DNA from: CTSoil-075 sp964292325
GTDB lineage: Bacteria; Bacillota; Negativicutes; DSM-13327
Assembly: GCA_964292325.1 (NCBI GenBank)
Contig: CAXYVG010000006.1
Coordinates: 1 to 64,000, forward strand
Direction: 5' to 3'
Length of the DNA: 64,000 nucleotides
Shown here: positions 7,843 to 16,362 of the stretch, in pieces
Layout of the letters: the number at the start of each line of letters is the position of its first letter
How positions within the stretch are numbered: position 1 is the first letter of the stretch
Program-made: the position numbers and the translations under genes
The notes under the pieces: generated by a model
The model's input: only the letters and a program-made list of their open reading frames with translations
What the model was told of the DNA's origin: nothing
The model's database searches: none

Positions 7843-9534
7843 ATGTCAAGTTCAAGTTCTGTTGCTTATACAACAGCCCCATTTAAAGAAGCCTTAGAAA
7901 CGCAAAACGAAAAAGAGTTCCGCGTACTTCGTCGTCAGTTGCGGGTAATTTCCGATGCCAAAGGTGGTGCTGAATTCAACGAGGCTAAGACCGTATTTTT
8001 GCAAAAAAATTCTCGCTTGCAAAATAATGTATCCGGCTTTTTGGAGCTTATCAAGTTCGAACGATTGGAAAGAAATTATAGACGGATTTGCAAGAATAAA
8101 GCTGCTGCTTTCCACTCCGCACCTGAACTGAGTAAGGGGCATGATGTGTCGTTTCATCTTGGACTGGCCGCTGTTCCGGTTGTTGCTCAACAGGCGATCG
8201 GTACGAACGCTCGCTTAACCAATGAAATCGCCATGTCCCGCGTGGATATTCAACAGACCCGTGCGCATACACGCGAAATCCTAAATGGGTTAAAACAGTT
8301 GCGGGCCAACATCGTAGATTGTGGCACAAAATATCGCAACTGTACTCCCGCTTCCGTCCGCGGAAGACAGGCGGAAGTATTTATAACCGATACGATCAAT
8401 CTGGATTCAACAGTTAAAAGAAGCCCTGTCCATGCAACCTGCCCTGATTCGCGTGCGCCGGGTTCGCCGGATATTGTCGTCACCGACAGCCGTGGCGAAA
8501 TATATAATTTTTCCAGTAAATACCACGGTGCGGCCAAAGACAGCGTCAACGCGCAGCTCGATCCCCGGCTTGACGGACAGGGGAAACTTATTCCCGCTGA
8601 CCAAGTGTGTGACGGGCGAATCTACGGTACTAGAAGAGCTGACCGCGAATTAAAACGTGGGCGGCTAGAAGTGGCTGGCCGGCATCGTAAGAACGCTAGC
8701 GAGATAACCGATAAAATTTCGGTAGATGGTGTGGAGTCAACGCCGCTTAAGAAACAGCAGGCAGATAAACTTGCCAGAGTTGTTACTACTAATGAGAACG
8801 GCGCTCCCAAGGTGAAGATGTCGAATCTCGACACAATTCTCGATGAAACGGGTGTGTCCGCTAAAGTTGACAAAGCCGTGACCAGTAACGTAAAGCGTAT
8901 TCAAAAACGCAAATCCGATATTACTAAAGCGAGGCGAGCGTGCGTGCATTCTGAGATAAAAGGAGCGGTTGCTGCTGCCGGTATAGCTGCAGCGACTGCT
9001 GCTGTTACATCCGCCGCGTTCACTTTAATTGAAAACGGAATATCTGTTGAGACGGTCCAGTCAGCTATTGTTAATGGTGCGAAGAGTGGAGCAGAGGGCG
9101 GTCTCCTGGCTATGGGTACATACGGCATTGCCCGAACTGCTGGCGAAGTGTTAACAAAAGCAGCAACCGCCGCGCTTTCCAGTGCTGGTATAAACGTTAC
9201 CGCCAATGTAGCTGCTGCAACCGGCTTAGGTGTCATCGGTACGCTCACAACAGTTGCGGTTTCTGGCTATACCTTCGTTAAAATGAAAACCGATGGCGCT
9301 TCAACAAAGGAAGCTCTTGCTGCAACGGGAAAAAATGCAGGGATTTCACTCGCCATCACCGCCGCAACTGGCGTTGCAACATTGGCACTTGGCGCTACGG
9401 CAGGCGCAATCGTCTCCGCATCAATTGGAATAGGCATGTTGGGTTTTTCGTTGTTTAAAGCGTTTCGGAAACGTCGTAAAGATAAAGCCCGCTACGATTC
9501 GCAAGCTGGATGGGGAAGTGCGTGTTTTGCATAA
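7843..9534 (+). CDS. Putative nuclease-like protein with Ala/Gly-rich membrane-active C-terminal region
   Basis: 563 residues, not recognised as a named family. Three parts are visible. (1) A helical N-terminus rich in charged residues (1-165). (2) A middle region with E (RQAEVFITDTIN, about 176), D (GSPDIVVTD, about 208) and K (FSSKYHG, about 225) spaced like a PD-(D/E)XK nuclease core; this is inference. (3) From about 375 to 545, long Ala/Gly/Val stretches resembling glycine-zipper or pore-forming helices, ending in a basic tail (FRKRRKDKARY). It is visibly richer in G and C than its neighbours, suggesting separate origin. It stands alone after its own promoter. A toxin or abortive-infection effector fits; a phage structural or injection protein is an alternative. 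Confidence 0.6.
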   Translation: MSSSSSVAYTTAPFKEALETQNEKEFRVLRRQLRVISDAKGGAEFNEAKTVFLQKNSRLQNNVSGFLELIKFERLERNYRRICKNKAAAFHSAPELSKGHDVSFHLGLAAVPVVAQQAIGTNARLTNEIAMSRVDIQQTRAHTREILNGLKQLRANIVDCGTKYRNCTPASVRGRQAEVFITDTINLDSTVKRSPVHATCPDSRAPGSPDIVVTDSRGEIYNFSSKYHGAAKDSVNAQLDPRLDGQGKLIPADQVCDGRIYGTRRADRELKRGRLEVAGRHRKNASEITDKISVDGVESTPLKKQQADKLARVVTTNENGAPKVKMSNLDTILDETGVSAKVDKAVTSNVKRIQKRKSDITKARRACVHSEIKGAVAAAGIAAATAAVTSAAFTLIENGISVETVQSAIVNGAKSGAEGGLLAMGTYGIARTAGEVLTKAATAALSSAGINVTANVAAATGLGVIGTLTTVAVSGYTFVKMKTDGASTKEALAATGKNAGISLAITAATGVATLALGATAGAIVSASIGIGMLGFSLFKAFRKRRKDKARYDSQAGWGSACFA

Positions 9535-9882
9535 TAATACTTTTTGAGGAGGAGGTAAGATATTGGAAGGCATACAAGATGATGTATTTCACTTTAACAT
9601 GTCAATGGGACGGGGTTATCGACATAAAAGGTGTCAATGATACCATGTAAGATATATTAGTCCATCACAAACTCGCTTACTGATTGATTATCCTAATGGA
9701 TAATCAATCAGTAAGCGAGTTTGTGATATGGATTTTCTTGAAAATTTGTATTCCTATTTATTTACGGAATGAATGAAGCTGACATGGGGAGGTGCTCAGG
9801 AGCCTGTTGCTTATGTTGCTATCGGCGTACAAATGAACGGTATTCTGGACGTTCACGATATCTTCATTATTAGAACAACCTA
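9535..9882. other. Intergenic stretch with remnants
   Basis: An AGGAGGAGG site at 9546 leads only to short frames. A frame near 9778-9881 reads LTWGGAQEPVAYVAIGVQMN and ends in a stop: a scrap of an unidentified protein. It also holds the long inverted repeat listed next. No intact gene seen. Confidence 0.4.
9666..9725. repeat. Perfect 28-bp inverted repeat with TAAT loop
   Basis: Arm 9666-9693 starts CACAAACTCGCTTACTGATT and its exact complement occupies 9698-9725, separated by only four bases. It could act as a terminator or a palindromic recombination or mobile-element end; no T run follows on the plus strand. Confidence 0.85.
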
Positions 9883-9924
9883 AAATGCCTTTAGTCATTA
9901 CCGAAGTAACGACTAAAGGCATTT
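9883..9924. terminator. Bidirectional hairpin terminator
   Basis: AAATGCCTTTAGTC and GACTAAAGGCATTT are perfectly complementary across 14 bases. It lies just beyond the stop codon of the minus-strand ATPase fragment. Confidence 0.75.
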
Positions 9925-9928
9925 AAAT

Positions 9929-10572
9929 TTATATCCCCCAAATAGGTACAATCAAATTCTGGCTGTCAAACGCCGACAACCTATCAGTCGTACAAAGCAC
10001 AGCTCCTGTACCACGCCCCAACGTAGCCTTGTCAATCACACCAAATACACCAGTGAGTTGCCTTTGAGGAGTGGCGGTTTTCTTGATTTCCATAGGGTAT
10101 AACTTACCACTGTATTCGAGAAGAAGATCAATCTCCTTAGTATCCTTATCCCGATAGTAATAAATAAAAGCTTCCCAGCCGCAATTCTGATAGCTCTTGA
10201 CAATCTCAGATACCACAAAATTCTCAAGAATCGCACCACTCATGGCACCGTTCATTATTATATCACTGTCACTCCATTTGGTCAGGTATGCTACCAACCC
10301 GCAGTCATAGAAATAGAGCTTTGGTTTGGTTATCATGCGTTTAAGCATATTGTTAGAGTACGGGTGAAGATAAAACACAATGCCCAGTCTCTCTAAAATT
10401 GCCATCCGTTTTTTGGTAATAATCTGGTCAATGCTGGCAGCGTCAGCAATGGTTTTATAGTTGAGCATCAGTCCGCACAAGGATGCTGCAGCCGTGATGA
10501 AATCCATAAACTTGAGCGAATCTATAGATCCTGAAAGCTCTTTTACATCCCGGTCAATTTGAGATAAATAAT
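9929..10572 (-). pseudogene. DUF4143 ATPase, C-terminal half only (lost AAA domain)
   Basis: The frame is open to about 10572 (YLSQIDRDVKELSG upstream of the first Met at 10507) and then ends abruptly at an unrelated gene. It keeps the middle helical region (FITAAASLCGLMLNYKTIAD) and the DUF4143 part with the nuclease-fold-like block (IYYYRDKDTKEIDLLLEYSG, then YPMEIKK). The N-terminal ATP-binding AAA domain is missing; members are usually near 400 residues. The last 90 bases recur, about 95% identical and in the same orientation, at 63911-64000, so a second copy lies beyond the right edge. Confidence 0.8.
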
Positions 10573-11163
10573 ATGGATATCACCCAGCTTACGGATATTC
10601 CAGAGGAGATAGATGTGAAGATTAGAAATCATATCGTTACTGCTTTAGTAAAATTGCAAGAGGCATTAGAAAGTGCACCTAACGATGCAGAAGGAAAGCT
10701 ACAAGTAAGTCAAATCAAGGGCACTTCCTTTCATAGCGGGCAGTCTAAAAATGGTGATGATACTACATATCCCCTAGCTTTTGCTGATGAATCTGACGGT
10801 ACGAGAAGATTGATGGCGCTAGCGCCGGCAATTGAAAGAACGTTAAAGAACGGTGGATTATTCATTGTTGATGAACTGGAACGGGAATTTCACCTACTGT
10901 TAATGGAGTATATCATTAATCAATATCAGAATAAGGAAAATAATCTCAATTAGGGTTAATTGGTCTTTACTACTCACAGCACGGAATTAATATCTCTTGA
11001 GGTATTGCGCCGGGATCAAATCAATTTTGTTGATAAAGGCCGAAAAACTGGAGTATCAGAGCTATATTCCATGAAAGAGTTTTCACCACGGAAAGATGAA
11101 AACATTCACAAAGGCTATCTGCTTGGTAAATATGGTGCCATTCCTCGTCTCGAGGAGGTGTAA
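10573..11163 (+). pseudogene. RloA-like AAA ATPase, N-terminally truncated and frameshifted
   Basis: The first frame (10573-10953) contains the ABC-type signature part (ADESDGTRRLMALAPAIE) and Walker B (GGLFIVDELEREFHLLL). A second frame (about 10955-11163) continues with LVFTTHSTELISLEVLRRDQ, carrying the switch His, and ends KGYLLGKYGAIPRLEEV. Together they are the C-terminal half of an RloA/AAA_15 (OLD-like) ATPase; the Walker A half is absent. It directly precedes the RloB-like gene, 2 bases apart, as in intact RloAB pairs, which act in phage defence. Broken by one frameshift and a 5' deletion fused to the DUF4143 scrap. Confidence 0.72.
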
Positions 11164-11165
11164 AT

Positions 11166-11804
11166 ATGGCAAGAAAGATAAAACCTCTTATCTATGTATT
11201 TTGGAAAGGGGAAAGTGAGCAGGCTTATGCTAGATATCTTAAAAAGACATTTGAGGATGTAGCAATCATAAAACCTTATAATGGAAAAGGATTATTTAGC
11301 ACCGCAGTAGATACTTTTAATAATAGTCCTCGGTATACAAATAGTAAGGATGCCACTGATGAAATTTGATTTTTCTTTGACACAGAGGTTGCTAACGCGG
11401 ACCAATGGAAGGCAAATCATAAAGCTATTAATAAACTTAGAAAATTAAGGGAAACCCATATTAAGGTAAGATTATTAATGACCACTGCTTGCTTTGAATA
11501 CTGGCTATTATTACATTATGAAAGATGCGCGCCTGGGATTACTTCTCCTGAAGATAAAAAACGCATATTAGACAAAGTTAAATCTCATTTGCCGCTGTAC
11601 AGAAAAGGTGATGAAGAATCTACCTTTAAGATTGCAGAGCAGCATCAAACTGCAATAAATAATGGAAAGAGGACATTACAACAGTTAGTTGCTGTAGGTA
11701 TAACGACAATAGAGGACAAGGATGAGAGAAATGCGTGGTTGTTTGCAGGACAGCATACTTTCACAACGGTTCATGAGGCGGCTGAGTATTTAAAAGAATT
11801 ATAA
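11166..11804 (+). pseudogene. RloB-like protein with one in-frame stop
   Basis: Starts ATG after GAGGAGG and reads VFWKGESEQAYARYLKK, typical of RloB (E-G-x-x-E-x-x-Y). A TGA at 11367-11369 interrupts DEI*FFFDTEV, then the same frame continues for 145 codons to 11804 with TTACFEYWLLLHYE, a conserved RloB block. A single nonsense change therefore kills an otherwise full-length (about 212-residue) gene. RloB resembles Toprim/OLD-type nuclease partners of RloA ATPases. Both partners are broken, so the system is presumably dead. Confidence 0.75.
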
Positions 11805-12031
11805 TTGCTGACGATAATGGAAGTTTTTACGGGTGCGACAAATCATCAAAAGAACAAATTTTATTATCAAGATGTTCCTAGTCTATAAAGAAAACCAGAT
11901 CTCTTCGTTGACATGGGGAAGCTATGTAAAATTTACTGTGTCCCTAAAGCCTTGCAAATCAAGCATTTAGGAAGATTGTTAACATCAAAAAATAATAAAT
12001 GTTGCTACTGTAGTAACTTAAATTATAAAAT

Positions 12032-12108
12032 GAGAACATAGCTCAGTTGGTTAGAGTATCGCGTTGACATCGTGGGGGTCGGAGGTTCGAATCCTCTTGT
12101 TCTCACCA
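12032..12108 (+). tRNA. tRNA-Val (anticodon GAC)
   Basis: Full cloverleaf: acceptor GAGAACA/TGTTCTC, D arm GCTCAGTTGGTTAGAGT, anticodon stem TCGCG/CGTGG around loop TTGACAT (GAC at 12066-12068), T arm GGAGG TTCGAAT CCTCT, and an encoded CCA. The anticodon stem has two wobble pairs, so it may be a divergent, element-borne tRNA. Confidence 0.8.
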
Positions 12109-12449
12109 TATTAAAACAAAAAGACTAGAAATTATTCTTTTGTAATAATAATTTTATCTAATACATCTATGGCTGCTCGTTGTTTAGTTGTATTGAGTAG
12201 CAGCGTAATTATAGTAAAGACCTGCAATAGCTGCTGAAGTTCATGTGTCAACTTCAGGTAAAGTTAATGGTGGAGAAATTAAATATAAAGTAGCTACTGA
12301 TAAATTATTGGGTTTATTTTAAAGTATGTGACCTATTTCTATTTTTAGTAATAGGTCATTTTTTGGTCTCAATTTCTCAATCTTGTATATGTGCAGGATA
12401 AAAATTATATTTTGCAGAAGTATGTAAAAATGGTAGAGGAGGGATAAAA
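12109..12449. other. Intergenic stretch with a gene scrap and terminator
   Basis: A frame at about 12231-12322 reads EVHVSTSGKVNGGEIKYKVA and stops after LLGLF: the tail of an unidentified protein. It is followed by the terminator at 12329. No intact gene. Confidence 0.4.
12329..12364 (+). terminator. Rho-independent terminator
   Basis: TGACCTATT and AATAGGTCA pair across 12 bases, followed by six T. Confidence 0.8.
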
Positions 12450-13115
12450 ATGATTGCACCAATTGAATATTATGGAGAAATTATTCTAAAGCGCTCAGAT
12501 TATCCAGAAGGAGAAATTGCAGATTTATGGTATGAAGCAAGTTTGCAGATTCGCATAATTAACCAATTAATGATTAAAGTAACGGATAAGATGTATGCTG
12601 ATAATATTGAAATAGTCAAAGATATGGAGACCAATTTAAGTTCAAGTAGTAATAACGGGGTTGGTAGAGAAAAATTTGAGAGTGCATCTAAAGCAGGGAT
12701 GCAATTAAATATTTATATAAAACCATATTTTTACAACACGTTAATTCTTCAAACATATGGCATTTTAGAAGTAGCTTTAGTAGAACTTTGCAATAAAAAG
12801 AATATTCAACTTAAGAGAGAATATTGCGATAATGCTATAAAGGCACTAAAACAGAAAAATTTTGAGTTTGTTGATGAGTTAATTGAAGAATTAGATTTGT
12901 GGCGTATTGTTAGAAATAGACTTATCCATAGAGTCGCAAAATGTAAAAGTGAGAGAGAAGCAAAAAAAATTAATGAAGAATTAGATTTAGTATATGAACA
13001 ATCTCAGTTGCGAATTATGGCACAGAGACATAATTGCATACAGCTATTAACACTATGCGATAAAATTCTTTATAATGTATTTAGAGAAAATGTATTTAAA
13101 GAAGCTAACTGGTAA
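12450..13115 (+). CDS. HEPN-like protein (putative RNase toxin/defence)
   Basis: 221 residues behind GGAGGG. Mostly helical, with the sequence WRIVRNRLIHRV at about 150-162: the R-x4-H motif of HEPN ribonucleases within the usual helical context. No nucleotidyltransferase partner is adjacent, so it would be a solitary HEPN. The gene is flanked on both sides by strong terminators (12329 and 13122), a free-standing cargo unit. Function by motif only; a catalytically inactive HEPN is possible. Confidence 0.6.
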   Translation: MIAPIEYYGEIILKRSDYPEGEIADLWYEASLQIRIINQLMIKVTDKMYADNIEIVKDMETNLSSSSNNGVGREKFESASKAGMQLNIYIKPYFYNTLILQTYGILEVALVELCNKKNIQLKREYCDNAIKALKQKNFEFVDELIEELDLWRIVRNRLIHRVAKCKSEREAKKINEELDLVYEQSQLRIMAQRHNCIQLLTLCDKILYNVFRENVFKEANW

Positions 13116-13121
13116 TTGTCA

Positions 13122-13147
13122 AACCGTCTGAATAAGACGGTTTTTTT
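13122..13147 (+). terminator. Rho-independent terminator, target of the group II intron
   Basis: AACCGTCT/AGACGGTT plus seven T. The group II intron 5' end (13151) begins three bases after the T run. Confidence 0.88.
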
Positions 13148-13150
13148 ATT

Positions 13151-13569
13151 GTGCGCCCATCATGGGCGCTTACTCGTCGGTGAAAGTCCGATACGGGGGG
13201 TGATAGTGCCAACCGTTAGCTTAAGACAAGGGTGTCCACCGCGAGGTGGAACCTGAAGGAAGTCGGCGGCAAAACTCTGGTCTGAGGAATACGAACTACA
13301 TATAAGGCATGTATCCGCTGGGTGAGTTTGCAATACAACACAAAGCCCTAAACTATTCGAAGTGGATGGTGTAAATGTAGCAGATAGATGGAGTGGAAGT
13401 AAGCGCTCTTACCTGGGGAGATCTGACAGATACGCGGTGGACATATATTTGGAAATAGCAACCCATGCAGTGATGTATGGCTGAAATGTCAGAAGTCAGC
13501 AGATGTCATAGTACCAAGACGGATATATACAGATTGGGAAGGACTGAACAATAGGAGGTTTTTGGAATT
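13151..13569 (+). mobile_element. Group II intron, 5' ribozyme part
   Basis: Begins GTGCGCCC and contains CATGGGCGCTTACTCG, GTGAAAGTCCGATACGGGG, GGGTGTCCACCGCGAGG and AACCTGAAGGAAGTCGG blocks typical of bacterial group II domain I, ending before an intron-protein start with AGGAGG at 13553. It sits directly downstream of a rho-independent terminator, a site preference known for bacterial class C introns. Domains V-VI and the 3' end are not found. Confidence 0.75.
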
Positions 13570-13836
13570 TTGAAAGGCACGATGAAATACGTTGAAAGCA
13601 GACAACTTCATAAAGAAGACTGCCTACAGGAAGTAAGAGTAGAACTCGGAGATAATGTAGGAGTGCGGAGTATTTCATCCACGTCCCAAAAAGGAAGAAA
13701 CGATGTCAATGAATATGCCAGTGGACTGCTTGAGAGAATCCTTGAACCGAGCAATATGAATTTAGCATATAAACAGGTTAACAACTCTTCATATCTTCAT
13801 GCTGTACAGATGGCTTATAACGTCATCTGCTTTTGA
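13570..13836 (+). pseudogene. ltrA: Group II intron reverse transcriptase, N-terminal fragment
   Basis: TTG start 11 bases after AGGAGG. The stretch LLERILEPSNMNLAYKQV is the usual N-terminal start of LtrA-type intron proteins, which normally continues to the GVDG motif and then the RT, maturase and endonuclease domains. Here the frame diverges after NNSS and stops at residue 88. The remainder (about 330-500 residues) is deleted, so the intron cannot move or mature itself. Confidence 0.75.
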
Positions 13837-13975
13837 TACATAAATCTGCAACGACTTAACTTAATGACATTGACTCGACAGGGGGCACTTCAGATTGTGT
13901 CAACAGTGACCTTTTAATTTTAATGAAGGAATTTATCAAACTATAGCTGAATATGTAATTTATAGGGGTGATGAT

Positions 13976-14464
13976 ATGTTAGAATTTATATTTTGGATTG
14001 CTATTTATGCGCTTGTAGTATCTCAGGTAGGTCATTATAAAAATAGTAATAATTCTCCATGGCATTATTTTAGAAGGTTATTAAAAGTAACTTTTTTATA
14101 TATTATAGGGTCAATTGGAGCTATAGGCGCTTGGGTATTAGTATTAAATGCTTATAAGATTCCTATCATCAACTTTGTTATTACCGATTATTGGATTTTA
14201 GTTTCTTTTGGGGTAACAGGTTTAGGACTTTTTATTCTTAAATCTGAATGTAATAGAATTTATGGTGCTTTAGAAGTTATATTTGCTTTATCATGTGTCT
14301 ATTATGTTATAATACCTAATGATACAGAAATGGCAAAAGTTATGGGTAATTTTACTACTTTGTATGTACTTGTTAGAGGGATTGAGAATATAAATAAAAC
14401 TGAGAATGATAAAAAATCACCATATAAACAAATAAAAAATAAAATCTGCAGATATTTGCCGTAG
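13976..14464 (+). CDS. Small integral membrane protein, unknown
   Basis: 162 residues with about four hydrophobic segments (3-17, 37-59, 66-87, 95-113) and a lysine-rich cytoplasmic tail. Start ATG after GGGGTGATG. No known family recognised. It is followed by a T run and then a tiny membrane peptide with its own ribosome site. The 35 bases upstream (NEGIYQ...EY when translated) recur before the next gene pair at about 14647. Confidence 0.55.
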   Translation: MLEFIFWIAIYALVVSQVGHYKNSNNSPWHYFRRLLKVTFLYIIGSIGAIGAWVLVLNAYKIPIINFVITDYWILVSFGVTGLGLFILKSECNRIYGALEVIFALSCVYYVIIPNDTEMAKVMGNFTTLYVLVRGIENINKTENDKKSPYKQIKNKICRYLP

Positions 14465-14506
14465 TATATTTTTTTTTTGCATAGTAGCACCTATGGAGGT
14501 GTTACC

Positions 14507-14602
14507 ATGTTTGGGTTATGGCTATTTACTACTATTATAGGCACATTGATTTATTGTGCTATAAGGTTAAGATACGAGATGAAAAATAACAATAATTTAT
14601 AA
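14507..14602 (+). CDS. 31-residue single-pass membrane peptide
   Basis: Encodes MFGLWLFTTIIGTLIYCAIR plus a short polar tail (LRYEMKNNNNL). A good TGGAGGTG site stands 5-6 bases before the ATG and a strong terminator (14607-14635) follows directly, so it is expressed as an independent short transcript. The form (hydrophobic helix, basic then polar tail) is like type I toxin peptides or small prophage membrane peptides; which of these cannot be told. Confidence 0.55.
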   Translation: MFGLWLFTTIIGTLIYCAIRLRYEMKNNNNL

Positions 14603-14606
14603 AATT

Positions 14607-14635
14607 GCCGTCTACTTTGAGTAGGCGGCTTTTTT
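14607..14635 (+). terminator. Rho-independent terminator
   Basis: GCCGTCTAC/GTAGGCGGC with a five-base loop and six T. Confidence 0.88.
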
Positions 14636-14711
14636 ATTGGCGTATTAATGAAGGAATCTATCAAATGATGGTGGAATATGGGGAGTAGTAACAGTTTTAG
14701 GAGGAATGATA

Positions 14712-15554
14712 ATGCCAATAGATTGGGTTGTAATTCTATCAAAATTCACAAGGGAAGATGTAGTTAACTTCTTTATAAATATCGGGATTACTGGAGCTAT
14801 GTTTTGGGCTGTTGTTCAATATGTTGCAACTAAGACAATTGATTTAAAAGTTAATACGATACTTCTAGAATATAAGAAAGAAATGGATAAAGAAATTGAA
14901 GATCATAAATTGGAATTAGATAAAACCCGTGAAGCATATAAGACTGAATTACAATGTGACATAAAAGGCCATGAACAAAAGCTACAAGTAATGACTGAAG
15001 AAACAAAAACTGAACTTGGTAAGAAGTTACAAAATTTTGGTTTGTATAATACCAAAAAACATGAAGTTTATGCTTTGTTGTATGCAACCTTCATTCAGAC
15101 CTATCAAAAAATTGCTGAGTCTTTAGATGGAAATGCTTACTTCATGAATGTTTTAAAGGGATATACAATGAAGAAATTAAAAGATCATTTAGAAGAAATT
15201 GGTGCGAATGATGTAATAATTAATAAATATGCTGACAATTGGGATAATGTAAGATTTAATCAGGAACAACTTAATTCTTTATGCCATTGTGTAAAAAAAT
15301 TAAAAACAGAGTTAGCCAGTAATGAACTTAATAAGACCAAAAATGAATTTTTAAGGTTAATGCTTTATATTAGCAAAGATGTTGAAGATAAAATATGGAA
15401 GATATATGGTAATTTATTTGATATGGTGATGAATAAAGAGGATAGTGCACTATTAGCCAATGATGAGAATTTTGTTAAGTTGCGAACAGAAACAGATAAT
15501 CTTTTAAAGGAATTAAAAGATATGCTTAGACAAGAATTGTCAAACTTGGATTAA
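14712..15554 (+). CDS. Membrane-anchored coiled-coil protein
   Basis: 280 residues. I prefer ATG 14712 (7 bases after AGGAGG) over the in-frame ATG 14706, which touches that site. A single membrane helix near residues 18-40 is followed by a long heptad-rich, charged segment (about 45-105: EYKKEMDKEIEDHKLELDKT) and a helical C-terminal domain. No catalytic motif. It lies 25 bp upstream of the Mrr-like nuclease gene in the same direction, so the two probably form an operon. Inference: a membrane sensor or anchor paired with an effector nuclease. Confidence 0.6.
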   Translation: MPIDWVVILSKFTREDVVNFFINIGITGAMFWAVVQYVATKTIDLKVNTILLEYKKEMDKEIEDHKLELDKTREAYKTELQCDIKGHEQKLQVMTEETKTELGKKLQNFGLYNTKKHEVYALLYATFIQTYQKIAESLDGNAYFMNVLKGYTMKKLKDHLEEIGANDVIINKYADNWDNVRFNQEQLNSLCHCVKKLKTELASNELNKTKNEFLRLMLYISKDVEDKIWKIYGNLFDMVMNKEDSALLANDENFVKLRTETDNLLKELKDMLRQELSNLD

Positions 15555-15579
15555 TTTTTAGTGAGTAAGAGAGGTAATA

Positions 15580-16212
15580 ATGGTAAATTCAAAATGGAAA
15601 GAGTATGAATGGTTAGTTGCTAAACTGATTCATGATGAAGATACAAGTGCAACTTCAAGAACTGTCACTTATGATAAGAAGGTTTTGGGAAAAATAAGTC
15701 GACAGCAACGACAGATAGATATTTTAATTGAGGAAAAAATAAATGGAATTGAGGCAGTTACAATTGTTGATTGTAAAGATAGAAAAAGAAACATAGATAT
15801 TAAGTCTATAGAATCATTTATCGGGATGGTAGATGATGTAAAAGCTGACTATGGTATTATTTATTCTCCAAAAGGATATACTTCTGGAGCTATTAGCCGA
15901 ATAGAAGATAGAACAGATATAATATTATTGTATTTTGATTGGGAATCAGCAAATATTATAAGGGAAACTGCATCTATTCCCAATAGATTACAAGATAGTT
16001 GTGTTGTATGCTGTAAGGATAATACATTTCCAGGATTGCTTGTTTGGGAGCATGCTTATCCTGTAATTGTAGATGGTATATTTTGCTTATATGCTACAGG
16101 ACAATGTTTGCGATGTAAGACTGAATATATATGGTGTGAGTCATGCGGAATAATGACTCCTGTAAGTGATAATGATTTTACTTGCCCTCAATGTAAGGTA
16201 AATTATCCGTAG
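15580..16212 (+). CDS. Mrr-like restriction endonuclease with C-terminal zinc ribbons
   Basis: 210 residues. The N-terminal PD-(D/E)XK core is readable: E10 (YEWLVAKLI), D47 (RQIDILIEE), D64-C-K66 (TIVDCKDRKR), then the Q-like helix and GIIYSPKGYTSGA, as in Mrr-type nucleases. The C-terminal third has Cys pairs (CVVCC, CLRCKTEYIWCESCG, CPQCKVNYP) that form zinc ribbons. Start ATG after GAGAGGTAA. It follows the membrane coiled-coil gene. Mrr-family enzymes cut modified or foreign DNA; the target here is unknown. Confidence 0.72.
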   Translation: MVNSKWKEYEWLVAKLIHDEDTSATSRTVTYDKKVLGKISRQQRQIDILIEEKINGIEAVTIVDCKDRKRNIDIKSIESFIGMVDDVKADYGIIYSPKGYTSGAISRIEDRTDIILLYFDWESANIIRETASIPNRLQDSCVVCCKDNTFPGLLVWEHAYPVIVDGIFCLYATGQCLRCKTEYIWCESCGIMTPVSDNDFTCPQCKVNYP

Positions 16213-16313
16213 CAACATAAAAACGGCAATTTGTAAAAAATTAACACATATCACGAGATCAATAAAATCAAAGGGTCAAAACATTTTATTTTTAAAAAAT
16301 ATTAACAAGGCTT

Positions 16314-16362
16314 ACAGTTGACATCGAAGAGGTCTGCGGTTCGAGTCCGTCTAACCCCACCA
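16314..16362 (+). other. 3' half of a tRNA-Val gene (attachment-site scar)
   Basis: Starts inside the anticodon loop (TTGACAT) and continues through the T arm GCGGTTCGAGTCCGT and acceptor TAACCCC plus ACCA. No 5' half precedes it. Bases 16316-16355 match 61418-61457 at 38 of 40 positions. A tRNA 3' end of this length is the classic crossover site of integrative elements. Confidence 0.75.

Noticed and set aside
8051..9248. Several minus-strand frames of 65-115 codons
   Set aside because: They lie opposite the well-supported 7843-9534 gene, have no ribosome sites and have low-complexity content expected from antisense of Ala/Gly-rich codons.
16314..16362. Functional tRNA-Val gene
   Set aside because: No acceptor 5' strand, D arm or 5' anticodon stem precedes it; only the 3' half exists. 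The same applies at 61415.
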